Shown here: piece by piece, positions 16,743 through 25,253 of the stretch
Layout: each line of letters begins with the position of its first letter
Position numbering within the stretch: position 1 is the first letter of the stretch
DNA from: an uncultured Clostridia bacterium
GTDB lineage: Bacteria > Bacillota > Clostridia > Oscillospirales > Acutalibacteraceae
Direction of reading: 5' to 3'
Length of the DNA: 64,000 nt
Assembly (NCBI GenBank): GCA_947581635.1
Contig: CANPVE010000002.1
Coordinates: forward strand, 204,296 to 268,295
The notes under the pieces: generated by a model
Told to the model about the DNA's origin: nothing
The model's database searches: none
The model's input: only the letters and a program-made list of their open reading frames with translations
Made by a program: the position numbers and the translations under genes

Positions 16743-19130
16743 ATGGATAACAACAGAGATTACAGAGTGCTGGAACTCGGCAAGGTTCTTGAGATGCTTG
16801 CGGCTAAATGCTCTTGCTCAGACACAGCCGATTCAGCTCTGAGAATACAGCCGCAGTCGGATTTAAACGCTGTGCATGAAATGCTCATGCAGACATCCGA
16901 TGCGCATATGCTTGCGGGAAGATTCGGCACGCCGTCATTCGGCGGCGCTTCAAATATATCAAACCCGCTCAGACGCGCTCAGGCCGGCGCCGTGCTGTCA
17001 ATGGGCGAGTTGCTGCGCATTGCGTCGGTCATGCGAACCATACGCACTCTCAGAGATTGGCGCAGTCGTTGCGAAGGCGTTTCCACGTCGTTGGACGGAC
17101 TCTTTATGACGCTGGCTTCAAACAACAGCCTTGAGGAAAAAATTACAGCCTCGATTGTCAGCCCCGACGAGATGAACGATCGCGCTTCGGCTGAACTTTT
17201 CGACATTCGCCGCAAAATTAAGAGCGCTGAGGGCAAAGTCAGAGAGCAGCTCGAAAAGTTGATACGCTCCGCCACGTATCAGAAGTACTTGCAGGATGCG
17301 CTCGTCACAATGCGCGACGGCCGCTTCGTTGTGCCTGTCAAGGCGGAATTTCGCGGACAAGTCGCGGGTTTGGTGCATGACACCTCGTCCTCGGGCGCGA
17401 CGGTGTTTATTGAACCTATGGCGGTGGTCGAAATTAACAACGACATTAAGCTGTTAAAAGGACGCGAGCAAGAGGAAATAGAGCGCATACTTACGGCTCT
17501 TTCGGGCGAGTGCGGGGATAATGCCGATATGCTGATTGGCAGCTACGGCAATATGATAGAACTCGATCTTGTATTTGCCAAAGCAAACCTTGCCTACGAT
17601 ATGAAAGCGTCGTTGCCCGTGGTATCCGCCGACGGCGTTATTGACATAAAGAAGGCGCGGCATCCGCTGATTGACAAGCACAAGGTTGTGCCTTCCGACA
17701 TCAGACTGGGCGGCGATTTCGACACGCTGATGATTACAGGACCAAATACGGGAGGCAAGACGGTTGTATTAAAGACGCTGGGGTTGCTCACCGCAATGAC
17801 AATGTGCGGAATGATGATACCGGCGGGCGATAACAGCCGCATTTCGGTATTCGACAGGATCCTCGCGGATATCGGAGACGAGCAGTCTATTGAACAGTCG
17901 CTGTCAACTTTCTCGGCACATATGACAAACATTATCCGAATCCTTGGTGTGGCGGACGGAAGATCACTTGTACTTCTCGATGAGCTGGGCGCGGGTACCG
18001 ACCCGATTGAGGGCGCGGCGCTGGCCGAGTCCATAATTGAGCAGCTTCGCAGCAAGGGCGCGAGAATCGCCGCCACCACTCACTATGCCGAACTTAAGAG
18101 CTATGCTCTCACTACGCATGGCGTTGAAAACGCGAGCTGTGAATTCGACGTTGAGACCCTCCGTCCTACCTACAAGCTGCTGATAGGCGTTCCGGGGCGC
18201 TCGAACGCCTTTGCAATATGCTCCCAGCTCGGTATGTCCGACGCTGTGGTAGAGCAGGCGCGTTCGTTGGTTTCGAGCGACAATACCCGCGTAGAGGACG
18301 TTGTGGCAGAGCTTGACAGGGCGCGTCAGGAAATGGAGCGCAGGCTCGCCGAAGCCGAGAGGATAAGGGCAGAGGCGGCGGCGCTTAAAGCAGAGATGAA
18401 AGAGCGGGAAGAAAAGCTCGAAAAGGCTAAACAAAACCAGATCGAGTTGGCGCGCGCCCAGGCTTCGCGGATAGTATCGCAGGCGAGGGGAGAGGCGGAT
18501 TCACTCCTAAAGGAGATTGACCGTCTGCGCAAGGACTATGAATCCGCAAAAATATCCGCTCTCAACGGGGACGCAAAGGCCACACTCCGGGCCAGGCTCC
18601 GCAAAATGGAGGCTTCGGTTGATCCTGTGGAGAACCGTTCAAACGAGGGCTATGTGCTGCCGCGCGATTTGAAGATAGGTGATACCGTCGAGGTCTTTGG
18701 ATTGAATGAGAGAGGCACGGTTATGAGCCTTCCGGATAAATCCGGAAACGTCGAGGTTCAGATGGGCATAATTAAATCCCGCGTCAAGCTGGGCGAGCTG
18801 CGTTTGGTTGAAGAAAACAAAGTGACGCTTAACGGTCAGAAACAGCGTAAGAAAAGCAATACCACCCACAGCATTGACACCAAAAAGGTGCAGACAGAGG
18901 TAGATGTGCGTGGCTGCACCGTCGAGGAAGGAATCCTTGAGGTGGATAGAGTTATCGACCACGCCGTGGTGATGAAGCTGGGCGAGGTCAGGGTGATTCA
19001 CGGCAAAGGTACGGGCGCTCTGAGGGCGGGTCTGCACCAACATTTCCGCAAGCACCCGAATGTCAAGTCCTTCCGACTGGGCGTTTACGGCGAGGGTGAG
19101 ACAGGCGTTACGATACTCGAACTAAAGTAA
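16743..19130 (+). CDS. mutS2: MutS2 ATPase/endonuclease with Smr domain
   Basis: A MutS-family ATPase that in Firmicutes splits collided ribosomes or suppresses recombination rather than correcting mismatches. The order is an N-terminal MutS-like core, the Walker A MITGPNTGGKT near residue 330, Walker B LVLLDELGAGTDP near 405 and THYAELK. A long coiled coil (about 510-600, Glu/Lys/Arg-rich) follows, then a KOW-like linker, and a C-terminal Smr domain with VDVRGCT and VIHGKGTGALR (about 720-795). The length of 795 residues is typical. The start ATG 16743 has only a weak AAGGAA upstream. The stop overlaps the next gene's ATG-containing leader. Confidence 0.95.
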   Translation: MDNNRDYRVLELGKVLEMLAAKCSCSDTADSALRIQPQSDLNAVHEMLMQTSDAHMLAGRFGTPSFGGASNISNPLRRAQAGAVLSMGELLRIASVMRTIRTLRDWRSRCEGVSTSLDGLFMTLASNNSLEEKITASIVSPDEMNDRASAELFDIRRKIKSAEGKVREQLEKLIRSATYQKYLQDALVTMRDGRFVVPVKAEFRGQVAGLVHDTSSSGATVFIEPMAVVEINNDIKLLKGREQEEIERILTALSGECGDNADMLIGSYGNMIELDLVFAKANLAYDMKASLPVVSADGVIDIKKARHPLIDKHKVVPSDIRLGGDFDTLMITGPNTGGKTVVLKTLGLLTAMTMCGMMIPAGDNSRISVFDRILADIGDEQSIEQSLSTFSAHMTNIIRILGVADGRSLVLLDELGAGTDPIEGAALAESIIEQLRSKGARIAATTHYAELKSYALTTHGVENASCEFDVETLRPTYKLLIGVPGRSNAFAICSQLGMSDAVVEQARSLVSSDNTRVEDVVAELDRARQEMERRLAEAERIRAEAAALKAEMKEREEKLEKAKQNQIELARAQASRIVSQARGEADSLLKEIDRLRKDYESAKISALNGDAKATLRARLRKMEASVDPVENRSNEGYVLPRDLKIGDTVEVFGLNERGTVMSLPDKSGNVEVQMGIIKSRVKLGELRLVEENKVTLNGQKQRKKSNTTHSIDTKKVQTEVDVRGCTVEEGILEVDRVIDHAVVMKLGEVRVIHGKGTGALRAGLHQHFRKHPNVKSFRLGVYGEGETGVTILELK

Positions 19131-19144
19131 TGGAGGGATTAAAA

Positions 19145-19651
19145 ATGTTTGACAGCGTAGATTTGCAAAATTTTTGGAACGACAACGATTATGCGCTTAA
19201 AGAATATGTATCGGAATACCCCACCGATGAGGTGATACGTCAAACCGAAGCCGAGCTTGGGTATAAATTGCCCGAATCCTATATTTATCTGATGAAGCTG
19301 CACAACGGCGGTATGCCCAAAAAATTCTGTTACGATTGCGGAGGCTCTTTTCCCGCTATGATAGTGGGAATTTATGGCATAGGCCGCGATAAACTATGTT
19401 CACTGTGTGGAGAATTTGGCACTGGATTTTGGGTTGAAGAATGGGGATATCCGGATGTGGGCGTTGCGATATGCGATACGCCTTCTGCGGGACATGACAT
19501 GGTTTTTCTGGATTACAGTCAATGCGGCAGGGACGGTGAGCCGCACGTCGTTTTGATAGATCAGGAGTTGGATTATAAGGTCCATTTAGCGGATAATTTC
19601 GAGGAGTTTATTTCCAATCTCCGCACGGAAGAGGAGATTGGATTGAAATGA
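19145..19651 (+). CDS. SMI1/KNR4 (SUKH) family protein
   Basis: A 168-residue SUKH-fold protein: an N-terminal helix with IRQTEAELGYKLPESYIYLMKLHNGG, which is the hallmark start of the family, then GIYGIGRD, EWGYPDVGVAICDTPSAGHDMVFLDYS and a C-terminal FEEFISNL helix. SUKH proteins are often toxin-immunity proteins of contact or polymorphic toxin systems, but stand-alone versions exist with unknown roles. No toxin adjoins it. ATG 19145 has GGAGGG seven bases upstream; the earlier ATG at 19130 overlaps the mutS2 stop and lacks a site. Probably co-transcribed with mutS2. Confidence 0.85.
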   Translation: MFDSVDLQNFWNDNDYALKEYVSEYPTDEVIRQTEAELGYKLPESYIYLMKLHNGGMPKKFCYDCGGSFPAMIVGIYGIGRDKLCSLCGEFGTGFWVEEWGYPDVGVAICDTPSAGHDMVFLDYSQCGRDGEPHVVLIDQELDYKVHLADNFEEFISNLRTEEEIGLK

Positions 19652-19695
19652 TATAGCTCACACCCCAAAATAAATTATGCAAGGAGAAATGCAAA

Positions 19696-20658
19696 ATGGA
19701 AGATCCCAAAAATGAAGCTATTCCCATGGGTGGCACTACTGCGGACGGAGCGTCGGTCTCTGTGAGAGGTAAAGGTGAAATTTCGCCATTGCCTCAGGGA
19801 GGCGAACCGTCAAAGAAGAAAAATCATGTAATAGTCTTCGTGATACTCGGCATAGCCGCGCTCTTAATTGCAGCGGCAGTTGCGCTGGGTGTGCTGTTTG
19901 TTTTTGCTACTACCGATACCATGCCCAAGGCTCCCCAGGTCACCGCCGATATGTCTACGGTTATCAAGGACTCGGCTCTCGAAATGATAAAAGAGAAAAA
20001 GATCACTTTCGATTCGGACGAGATAAATCTTTTCCTCAAGACACTTGCGGAAAAGTCCGAGGATAAGCTCGAGGAAAACGGAATGAGGCTAAACGACCTG
20101 TTCGCTGTTGTGAATGACGATAAGGCTACTATTTATTGCCGTATGAATTACAAGGGCGTGACGTGGCCGATTAAGGCAACGGCGGATGTAAGCTATGACG
20201 ACCCATACATAGTCATAAATCTGCACAGCGCGAGCATAGGAAAGATAGACCTTCCCGAGAAAAAGCTGATGGAGTATTTCGTAAAGGTCGCAAATATTGA
20301 AGATATCTCAATTCACAATAATTTCATTTACTACGACACAACCAATTTTAACGACAAAATCTCACAGGTTGCGCTCACCGAACTTGGTCTGACAATAGAG
20401 GATGTTCAGGGCGATTCTACAGACGAGGACAAGGACAGCGGATTTTCCATAAAGAAATGGTGGGATAATCTCTTTAAAGGCGTGTCTGATTCCATCAAGA
20501 ATTGGGCGGCCAAGGTGGTGAGCGACTTTATCCACAATATAAAATTCCAAGACGTAAAGATTATTGATAATGAGCTCGTAATAAGAGTTACTTTTGATGA
20601 AGAAGCACCATCGGACAGTCAGGCGGTCAATGGCGATTCTCCCTCGGTTTCGGAGTGA
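19696..20658 (+). CDS. Single-pass membrane protein, YpmS/DUF2140-like
   Basis: A 320-residue protein with a Gly/Ser/Pro cytoplasmic head, one transmembrane helix (about 44-70, VIVFVILGIAALLIAAA), and an extracytoplasmic domain. That domain has ITFDSDEINLFLKTLAEK, then beta-rich sequence with YDDPYIVINLHSASIGKIDLP, which resembles the YpmS/DUF2140 pattern. The function of that family is unknown. ATG 19696 follows AAGGAG at nine bases. A terminator lies at 20701-20758, so it likely ends the mutS2 transcript. The family assignment is tentative. Confidence 0.55.
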   Translation: MEDPKNEAIPMGGTTADGASVSVRGKGEISPLPQGGEPSKKKNHVIVFVILGIAALLIAAAVALGVLFVFATTDTMPKAPQVTADMSTVIKDSALEMIKEKKITFDSDEINLFLKTLAEKSEDKLEENGMRLNDLFAVVNDDKATIYCRMNYKGVTWPIKATADVSYDDPYIVINLHSASIGKIDLPEKKLMEYFVKVANIEDISIHNNFIYYDTTNFNDKISQVALTELGLTIEDVQGDSTDEDKDSGFSIKKWWDNLFKGVSDSIKNWAAKVVSDFIHNIKFQDVKIIDNELVIRVTFDEEAPSDSQAVNGDSPSVSE

Positions 20659-20700
20659 TTTGCAGTGACTTGTTGTATTTCACAATAAACGCGCATAAAT

Positions 20701-20758
20701 AAAAAGGCTCTGTGGCATACCGGTAAATTTATTTCCGATATGCTGCGGAGCCGTTTTG
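20701..20758 (+). terminator. Rho-independent terminator
   Basis: AAAAAGGCTC...GCATA pairs with TATGC...GAGCCGTTTT around an AT-rich loop. Confidence 0.8.
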
Positions 20759-21008
20759 TTGTAATTGGGATCATCGGCATCAATTATCCCAAACATTTTG
20801 GTTGTTCGCATAACTTGTCACATTATATTTACCGTCTGACTTGCCGACATTGCCTTTTGAGGCTGATTTTATCTTCGTGATATACGATAAGCGAACACAC
20901 AGGCTTAAATTTTACTTCTTCGTAATCCGATTTAATGCACGAAAAGTATAATATTTTTAGAAGTTTTTGTTTATCGGCCTTTTGGCATAAAATAAACACA
21001 AATAAAAC
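20759..21008. other. Gene-free AT-rich gap
   Basis: About 250 bases between two convergent transcription units. I see no open frame with a ribosome binding site, no repeat and no strong hairpin. Confidence 0.5.
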
Positions 21009-21052
21009 ATTCTGCGGTACATCTGGAATTTATCGTTGATATACCGCAGAAT
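21009..21052 (-). terminator. Terminator of the minus-strand membrane-protein gene
   Basis: ATTCTGCGGTA (21009-21019) pairs with TACCGCAGAAT (21042-21052). The minus-strand transcript continues GTTTTATTTG. Confidence 0.75.
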
Positions 21053-21057
21053 ATTAA

Positions 21058-22032
21058 TTATTGTTGGAAAATATCCTCAGCTTTTTCTTTTATCTTGTTG
21101 TATGTGGGTATCAGGCTTTTAGCCAGTATGCCTTTGCCGCGCGATCTTACATAAAAGTATCCTATAACGCTGAATACTGCTGCTCCTATGAAGTTTACAA
21201 ACAGATCCTTCATGGTATCTATAAGCCCTATATCTATATATCCCCCGACGCCGAGCGGCTCACCGTTGACCGTAACTTCCGATATGTCGTCGATTATCAC
21301 AGGAACATTCTCACCGCTTTGGTTTAGCGATACCGATGATATTGCGTTGATTATAGTATCCTTTTGAGCGTCGGTTTTGAGTATCATATCACAGGCATAC
21401 TCAAAGAATTCCCAAAATACGCCGATAGTCATGGAAAAGCAGAATGCCACTGTTGCCAGAAATGCAGGTGAGAGGTTGAATTTTATCTTTGGATTTTTGT
21501 TGAGTATATCCACCATTCCAAATCCGCACGCCGCACAGAGAAATCCGTTGATGGTGTGCAGCATAGTATCCCAATATGGGTATTTGATGTAATAGCATTG
21601 AATTTCCCCCAATATTTCGGCTGAAAATATGAACAGTAGCACGATTATCTCCATTGCCGACGGAAATTCTATGCCAAAATTGGCCGTGAGAAAAGACGGC
21701 ATAAGGAACAGTATCAGCGACAGTATACACAGAAACGCGTGCTCGTAATTGCCTCGCCAGCAGGATATGGCGAGTGAAATTATCACGAGTGTACGCAACA
21801 CTATGTATACCGCGAACGGTCCTTTGCGCTGCCTGATCACATTCGTAAGTCCGTGCAGTCTGAGCCTGCTTTCGGCTTTAGCTTGCTTTCTGGTTTTTTT
21901 GTTTTTTCTTTTTACTGCCATTTCCTTCTTGGCTTCTTCGACGGCTTGTGTGCCTTGAGACGTTTCTACTGTTTCTATTGTTTCTACTGTTTCTGCTGTT
22001 TCTGCTGTTTCTAATGTTTCTACGGTTTTCAT
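21058..22032 (-). CDS. DUF2238/YjdF-like multi-pass membrane protein with ET-repeat N-terminus
   Basis: A 324-residue integral membrane protein. After a charged N-terminal segment (to about residue 70) it has around six hydrophobic helices. The motif YWDTMLHTINGFLCAA with a later IGVFWEFFEYACD is the signature of the DUF2238/YjdF group, whose function is unknown. The first 25 residues are an ETx triplet repeat (ETLETAETAETVETIETVET), encoded by a 9-bp tandem array. A basic stretch rich in Lys and Arg precedes the first helix. ATG 22032 has GGAGTGA at good spacing. Single gene with its own terminator. Confidence 0.7.
   Translation of the reverse strand: MKTVETLETAETAETVETIETVETSQGTQAVEEAKKEMAVKRKNKKTRKQAKAESRLRLHGLTNVIRQRKGPFAVYIVLRTLVIISLAISCWRGNYEHAFLCILSLILFLMPSFLTANFGIEFPSAMEIIVLLFIFSAEILGEIQCYYIKYPYWDTMLHTINGFLCAACGFGMVDILNKNPKIKFNLSPAFLATVAFCFSMTIGVFWEFFEYACDMILKTDAQKDTIINAISSVSLNQSGENVPVIIDDISEVTVNGEPLGVGGYIDIGLIDTMKDLFVNFIGAAVFSVIGYFYVRSRGKGILAKSLIPTYNKIKEKAEDIFQQ
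21962..22024. repeat. 9-bp tandem repeat, seven units
   Basis: Seven units of GTTTCT followed by three varying bases (plus-strand reading) encode the Glu-Thr-x repeat at the N-terminus of the minus-strand membrane protein. A unit of nine keeps frame, so unit gain or loss changes length without frameshift. Confidence 0.85.
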
Positions 22033-22188
22033 GCTTTCACTCCCGATTTATTGTAAAATCTACGGATGTCTCAGATTATACATCTCGAATATTAACTGAG
22101 TAATAAATCTAATTGACTGTTTTTGCGATAATTTTATTTTTATTTCCCGACAATTATTATTTGTAACAACATTGCGTCAAATTCATTG

Positions 22189-22218
22189 TTGACAACTGAT
22201 ATAATAAGCTAATATAAT
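22189..22218 (+). promoter_or_regulatory. Sigma-A promoter of the flippase gene
   Basis: TTGACA (22189-22194), 18 bases, TATAAT (22213-22218). It ends two bases before an in-frame ATG at 22221, so that ATG cannot be the translation start. Confidence 0.75.
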
Positions 22219-22265
22219 ATATGAGTAGATCTTTTCCATTATTTAATGCAAGGGAGCTGACTTAT

Positions 22266-23816
22266 TTGAGAGCGCAAAAACTGATGAGAAACACCGTTGT
22301 TGGCGTCATAGCTCAAGCTGTCGCCTCGTTGACAGCTTTTATAACCCATATTGTGTTTGTCAATTTTATGATAGAGGAGTATTTGGGGGCAAGGGGTCTT
22401 TTTTCATCTATACTTGAATTTTTGTCGCTTGCGGAATTGGGCATAGGCACGGTGCTCGTGTACAGTATGTATAAGCCTATTGTTGACAGCGATGAACGTA
22501 AGCTGATAGCGTTGACTCAATTTTATCGCCGCGCCTATAATCTGATAGCGGGAATGATATTCGGCCTTGGAATATGCCTGATGCCGTTTCTCCCGTTTTT
22601 TATAGAAAACATGAATTCGGTACCTTATGCTACCCTGATATATTTTCTCTACCTGATAAGCTCGGCCTCGTCGTACTTCCTGGTGTATAAGCAATCCATA
22701 CTTAATGCGGATCAGCAGGGATATGTAATAAATCTGTACGGAATGATTTTTTCCATAATTCAATGTATCGCTCAGGTGATATTCCTTGTAACTACGCACA
22801 ATTTTTTTGCTTTTCTGGTAACTCAGATAATCGTGGTTCTGATAAAGAATTTTGTGATTTCCAAAAAGGCGGAAAAGCTCTATCCGTTTCTCAAATGTAA
22901 GGAAAAGATTAAACTCAGCAAAGAGGAAAAGAGAAGCATTTACAAGAATGTGTTCGCAATGTTTAATCATCGCGTGGGCGCAACAGTGCTGTCTTCCACC
23001 GACAGCCTGCTCATCTCAAAATTTATAGGTCTGATATACTGCGGATTCTACCTCAATTTCAAGATGATAGTCAATCTTATGAATTCGTTCCTCAACCAGT
23101 TTTTTAACGCCATGCTCTCAAGTGTGGGAAATTTGACTACCAGTGAATCTAAAGAGGCGTCCTACAATACATTTAAATATCTGCACTTTCTCGGATTCTG
23201 GGTGTACACCTTTTGCACCATAAGCTTTATCGAGCTCGCCAATCCCGTTATGCTGGCGCTGTTTGGCGACGAAAAGTATGTATTCGGCTTCAATACCGTA
23301 CTGATGATAGGTTTAAATTTCTATGTGGTGGGAATCCGCAAGGTCCCCTTGACATTCAAAGAAGCGATGGGGCTGTTGTGGTACGACAGATATAAGCCGA
23401 TTATAGAGGCCATTCTCAATGTGGTTGTGTCGGTTATATGTATACAGAGAATGGGCATTGCCGGTATTTTCTTCGGCACGATATTCAGCATGGTCGCCAC
23501 TTCGCTGTGGGTAGAACCTTATGTTCTGTTTAAGCATGGCTTTGAGATGTCAACCAGGCAGTTCTGGCGCAGGAATTTTGTCTACTTCTTCTTTTCGGCT
23601 TTCCTGATTGTGCTGGTGCATTTAATTGATATCAGGTTCGTTGTGGGTTTGACAGGCTGGACAGACGTATTTGCCAAGTTGGGCGTATGTCTGCTGGTGC
23701 CAAATGCAATAATAGCATTGTGCTTTTGCTTTACCAGAGAATTCAAAGATCTGTTTAAAGCTGTGTTCTCAATTTTCCATAAAAGATTGTCGCATAATGC
23801 GGCCGGAGAGGTTTGA
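22266..23816 (+). CDS. Polysaccharide/lipid-linked sugar flippase (Wzx/PST type)
   Basis: A protein of about 516 residues with a dozen or so hydrophobic helices, of the MOP superfamily that flips lipid-linked glycans. Indicators are the N-terminal NTVVGVIAQAVASLTAFITHIVFVNF, the LGARGLFSSILEFLSLAELGIG segment that is diagnostic for the PST family, and LNADQQGYVINLYG. An ATG at 22221 is in frame, but a promoter -10 box ends at 22218 and no ribosome binding site precedes it. TTG 22266 has AGGGAG at 22251-22256 with nine-base spacing and is the supported start. No glycosyltransferases adjoin it, so its substrate is unknown. Confidence 0.85.
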   Translation: MRAQKLMRNTVVGVIAQAVASLTAFITHIVFVNFMIEEYLGARGLFSSILEFLSLAELGIGTVLVYSMYKPIVDSDERKLIALTQFYRRAYNLIAGMIFGLGICLMPFLPFFIENMNSVPYATLIYFLYLISSASSYFLVYKQSILNADQQGYVINLYGMIFSIIQCIAQVIFLVTTHNFFAFLVTQIIVVLIKNFVISKKAEKLYPFLKCKEKIKLSKEEKRSIYKNVFAMFNHRVGATVLSSTDSLLISKFIGLIYCGFYLNFKMIVNLMNSFLNQFFNAMLSSVGNLTTSESKEASYNTFKYLHFLGFWVYTFCTISFIELANPVMLALFGDEKYVFGFNTVLMIGLNFYVVGIRKVPLTFKEAMGLLWYDRYKPIIEAILNVVVSVICIQRMGIAGIFFGTIFSMVATSLWVEPYVLFKHGFEMSTRQFWRRNFVYFFFSAFLIVLVHLIDIRFVVGLTGWTDVFAKLGVCLLVPNAIIALCFCFTREFKDLFKAVFSIFHKRLSHNAAGEV

Positions 23817-23884
23817 TTAATTTTGATTTCTGCCTTTATTTAAAATTTAATAGTCAAAACACACAAAAACATAACGATAATCAC

Positions 23885-23903
23885 AAAAACATACGCATAA
23901 GTT
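23885..23903. repeat. 19-bp exact repeat, copy 2
   Basis: Identical to 8598-8616 (upstream of asnB). Here it lies about 110 bases before the small ORF at 24012. Confidence 0.7.
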
Positions 23904-24011
23904 TACAAACCATAAATAAACCGTCAATATTAATTCAAAATCATTGGGGTAGAATTAAACCGTAAAAAAACGAAACTGCATATGTATCTTTACGGAAAGG
24001 GATTAATTGTT

Positions 24012-24329
24012 ATGAGCTACACGGAAAATAATTATTTGAATGTTAATTCTGAGCAGGTTGCTTCAAACGGCGACGTATCGGATAAATACAACAAATTTGC
24101 GCTTGGGTTTGCCGCACTTATGGGCGTTATCGGTTCAGCTGCGGTGGGAGCGAGCGGCGGCGTTGACATTGACGGCATATACGGGATGTGTTCTCTGGCA
24201 TTTCCTCAGCTCACAGCGTGGCTCATTTCGTACATGATGTATCAGAATCAATCACTCAAAATATCAAATTCACAACTCAGTCAAATACCTCAGTTGTCCG
24301 AAAAAATATATGACAGCGGCAATCTCTAA
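24012..24329 (+). CDS. Small hydrophobic protein of unknown function
   Basis: A 105-residue protein that I do not recognise. A polar N-terminal 25 residues (Asn/Ser-rich) is followed by FALGFAALMGVIGSAAVGASGG and FPQLTAWLISYMMY, suggesting two membrane segments, then a polar tail. ATG 24012 follows GGAAAGG at about 11 bases; the earlier ATG 23982 has no site. It lies 55 bases upstream of the RelQ-type gene and may be co-transcribed with it. A 19-bp sequence shared with the asnB upstream region precedes it. Confidence 0.55.
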   Translation: MSYTENNYLNVNSEQVASNGDVSDKYNKFALGFAALMGVIGSAAVGASGGVDIDGIYGMCSLAFPQLTAWLISYMMYQNQSLKISNSQLSQIPQLSEKIYDSGNL

Positions 24330-24384
24330 ATAAATCAGGGATTGTGATATGTAAATCTGGTATTTTATGGGGAGCTGTTTGAAA

Positions 24385-25143
24385 ATGGAAGAGAACAGTC
24401 AGTTGGATATATTTGGCGGAAGCGAGGTTATTCGCAACGCACTGATGGCTCAGGCAAACGAGCTTTTGGATACGCTGCTGGATTTCAAGGAGCTGATGCT
24501 GTGTTATTCCGCCGCGATACAACAGATTCGCACTAAATTGGAAATATTGAGCACAGAGTTCGAGGTCAAGTATCAGCGAAACCCGATAAGCAATATACAG
24601 AGCCGTCTCAAGAGCCAAGTCAGCATTATGGAGAAAATGAACCGCAAGGGGCTTGACGTGACGCGCGAAAATATAGAAAAGAATATTCACGATATAGCGG
24701 GAATTCGCGTAATATGCTCCTATGTTGACGATATATACCGCATTGCCGACGCGCTGGTGGGACAGTACGATATAGAACTTATTGAAAAGAAAGACTACAT
24801 AGCCAACCCAAAACCTAACGGCTATAGGAGCCTTCATTTGATCGTGAAACTGCCTGTGTATTTTGCTGAGTCCATGAGAAATGTTACGGCGGAGATACAA
24901 ATACGCACAATTGCCATGGATTTTTGGGCGAGTTTGGAGCACCAGATAAAGTACAAAAAGAAGATGAAAGACCCTGAATCAGTGGCGAAAAAGCTCAAGC
25001 AGTGTGCCGATATTATCACATACACCGACATAATGATGCAGAATATACGCAAAGAAATGGACGACGAGCGCGCCGATGATGTTGACTTGACAGAGCAGAT
25101 CTATGAAAAGCTCAAACGATTTGACGTCACGTTGAGCGAATAA
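24385..25143 (+). CDS. RelQ-type small alarmone synthetase ((p)ppGpp synthetase)
   Basis: A synthetase-only RelA/SpoT-domain protein of about 252 residues, transferring pyrophosphate from ATP to GDP or GTP. No HD hydrolase, TGS or ACT domains are present. Visible motifs are NIQSRLKSQVSIMEKMNRKG (substrate and G-loop basic patch), DIAGIRVICSYVDDIY, the metal and catalytic segment NPKPNGYRSLHLIV, and TAEIQIRTIAMDFWASLEH. The C-terminal helices are typical of tetrameric SAS proteins. I chose ATG 24385, preceded by GGGGAGC; ATG 24367 is six codons earlier without a site. The stop codon is embedded in the terminator stem at 25139-25212. An M15 carboxypeptidase gene follows. Confidence 0.88.
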   Translation: MEENSQLDIFGGSEVIRNALMAQANELLDTLLDFKELMLCYSAAIQQIRTKLEILSTEFEVKYQRNPISNIQSRLKSQVSIMEKMNRKGLDVTRENIEKNIHDIAGIRVICSYVDDIYRIADALVGQYDIELIEKKDYIANPKPNGYRSLHLIVKLPVYFAESMRNVTAEIQIRTIAMDFWASLEHQIKYKKKMKDPESVAKKLKQCADIITYTDIMMQNIRKEMDDERADDVDLTEQIYEKLKRFDVTLSE

Positions 25144-25212
25144 AGCTCGGTATTACGTTAAAAACCAAAGATGGATAAGGCTTTGTTCGTGTAGAGCGGA
25201 GCTTTATTTTTG
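25139..25212 (+). terminator. Terminator overlapping the RelQ stop codon
   Basis: AATAAAGCTC (25139-25148) pairs perfectly with GAGCTTTATT (25199-25208), followed by TTTTG. The 5' arm contains the TAA stop. Confidence 0.65.
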
Positions 25213-25253
25213 TAATGTGCAATTTATAACATATACTGCGGGGGAATTATAAA

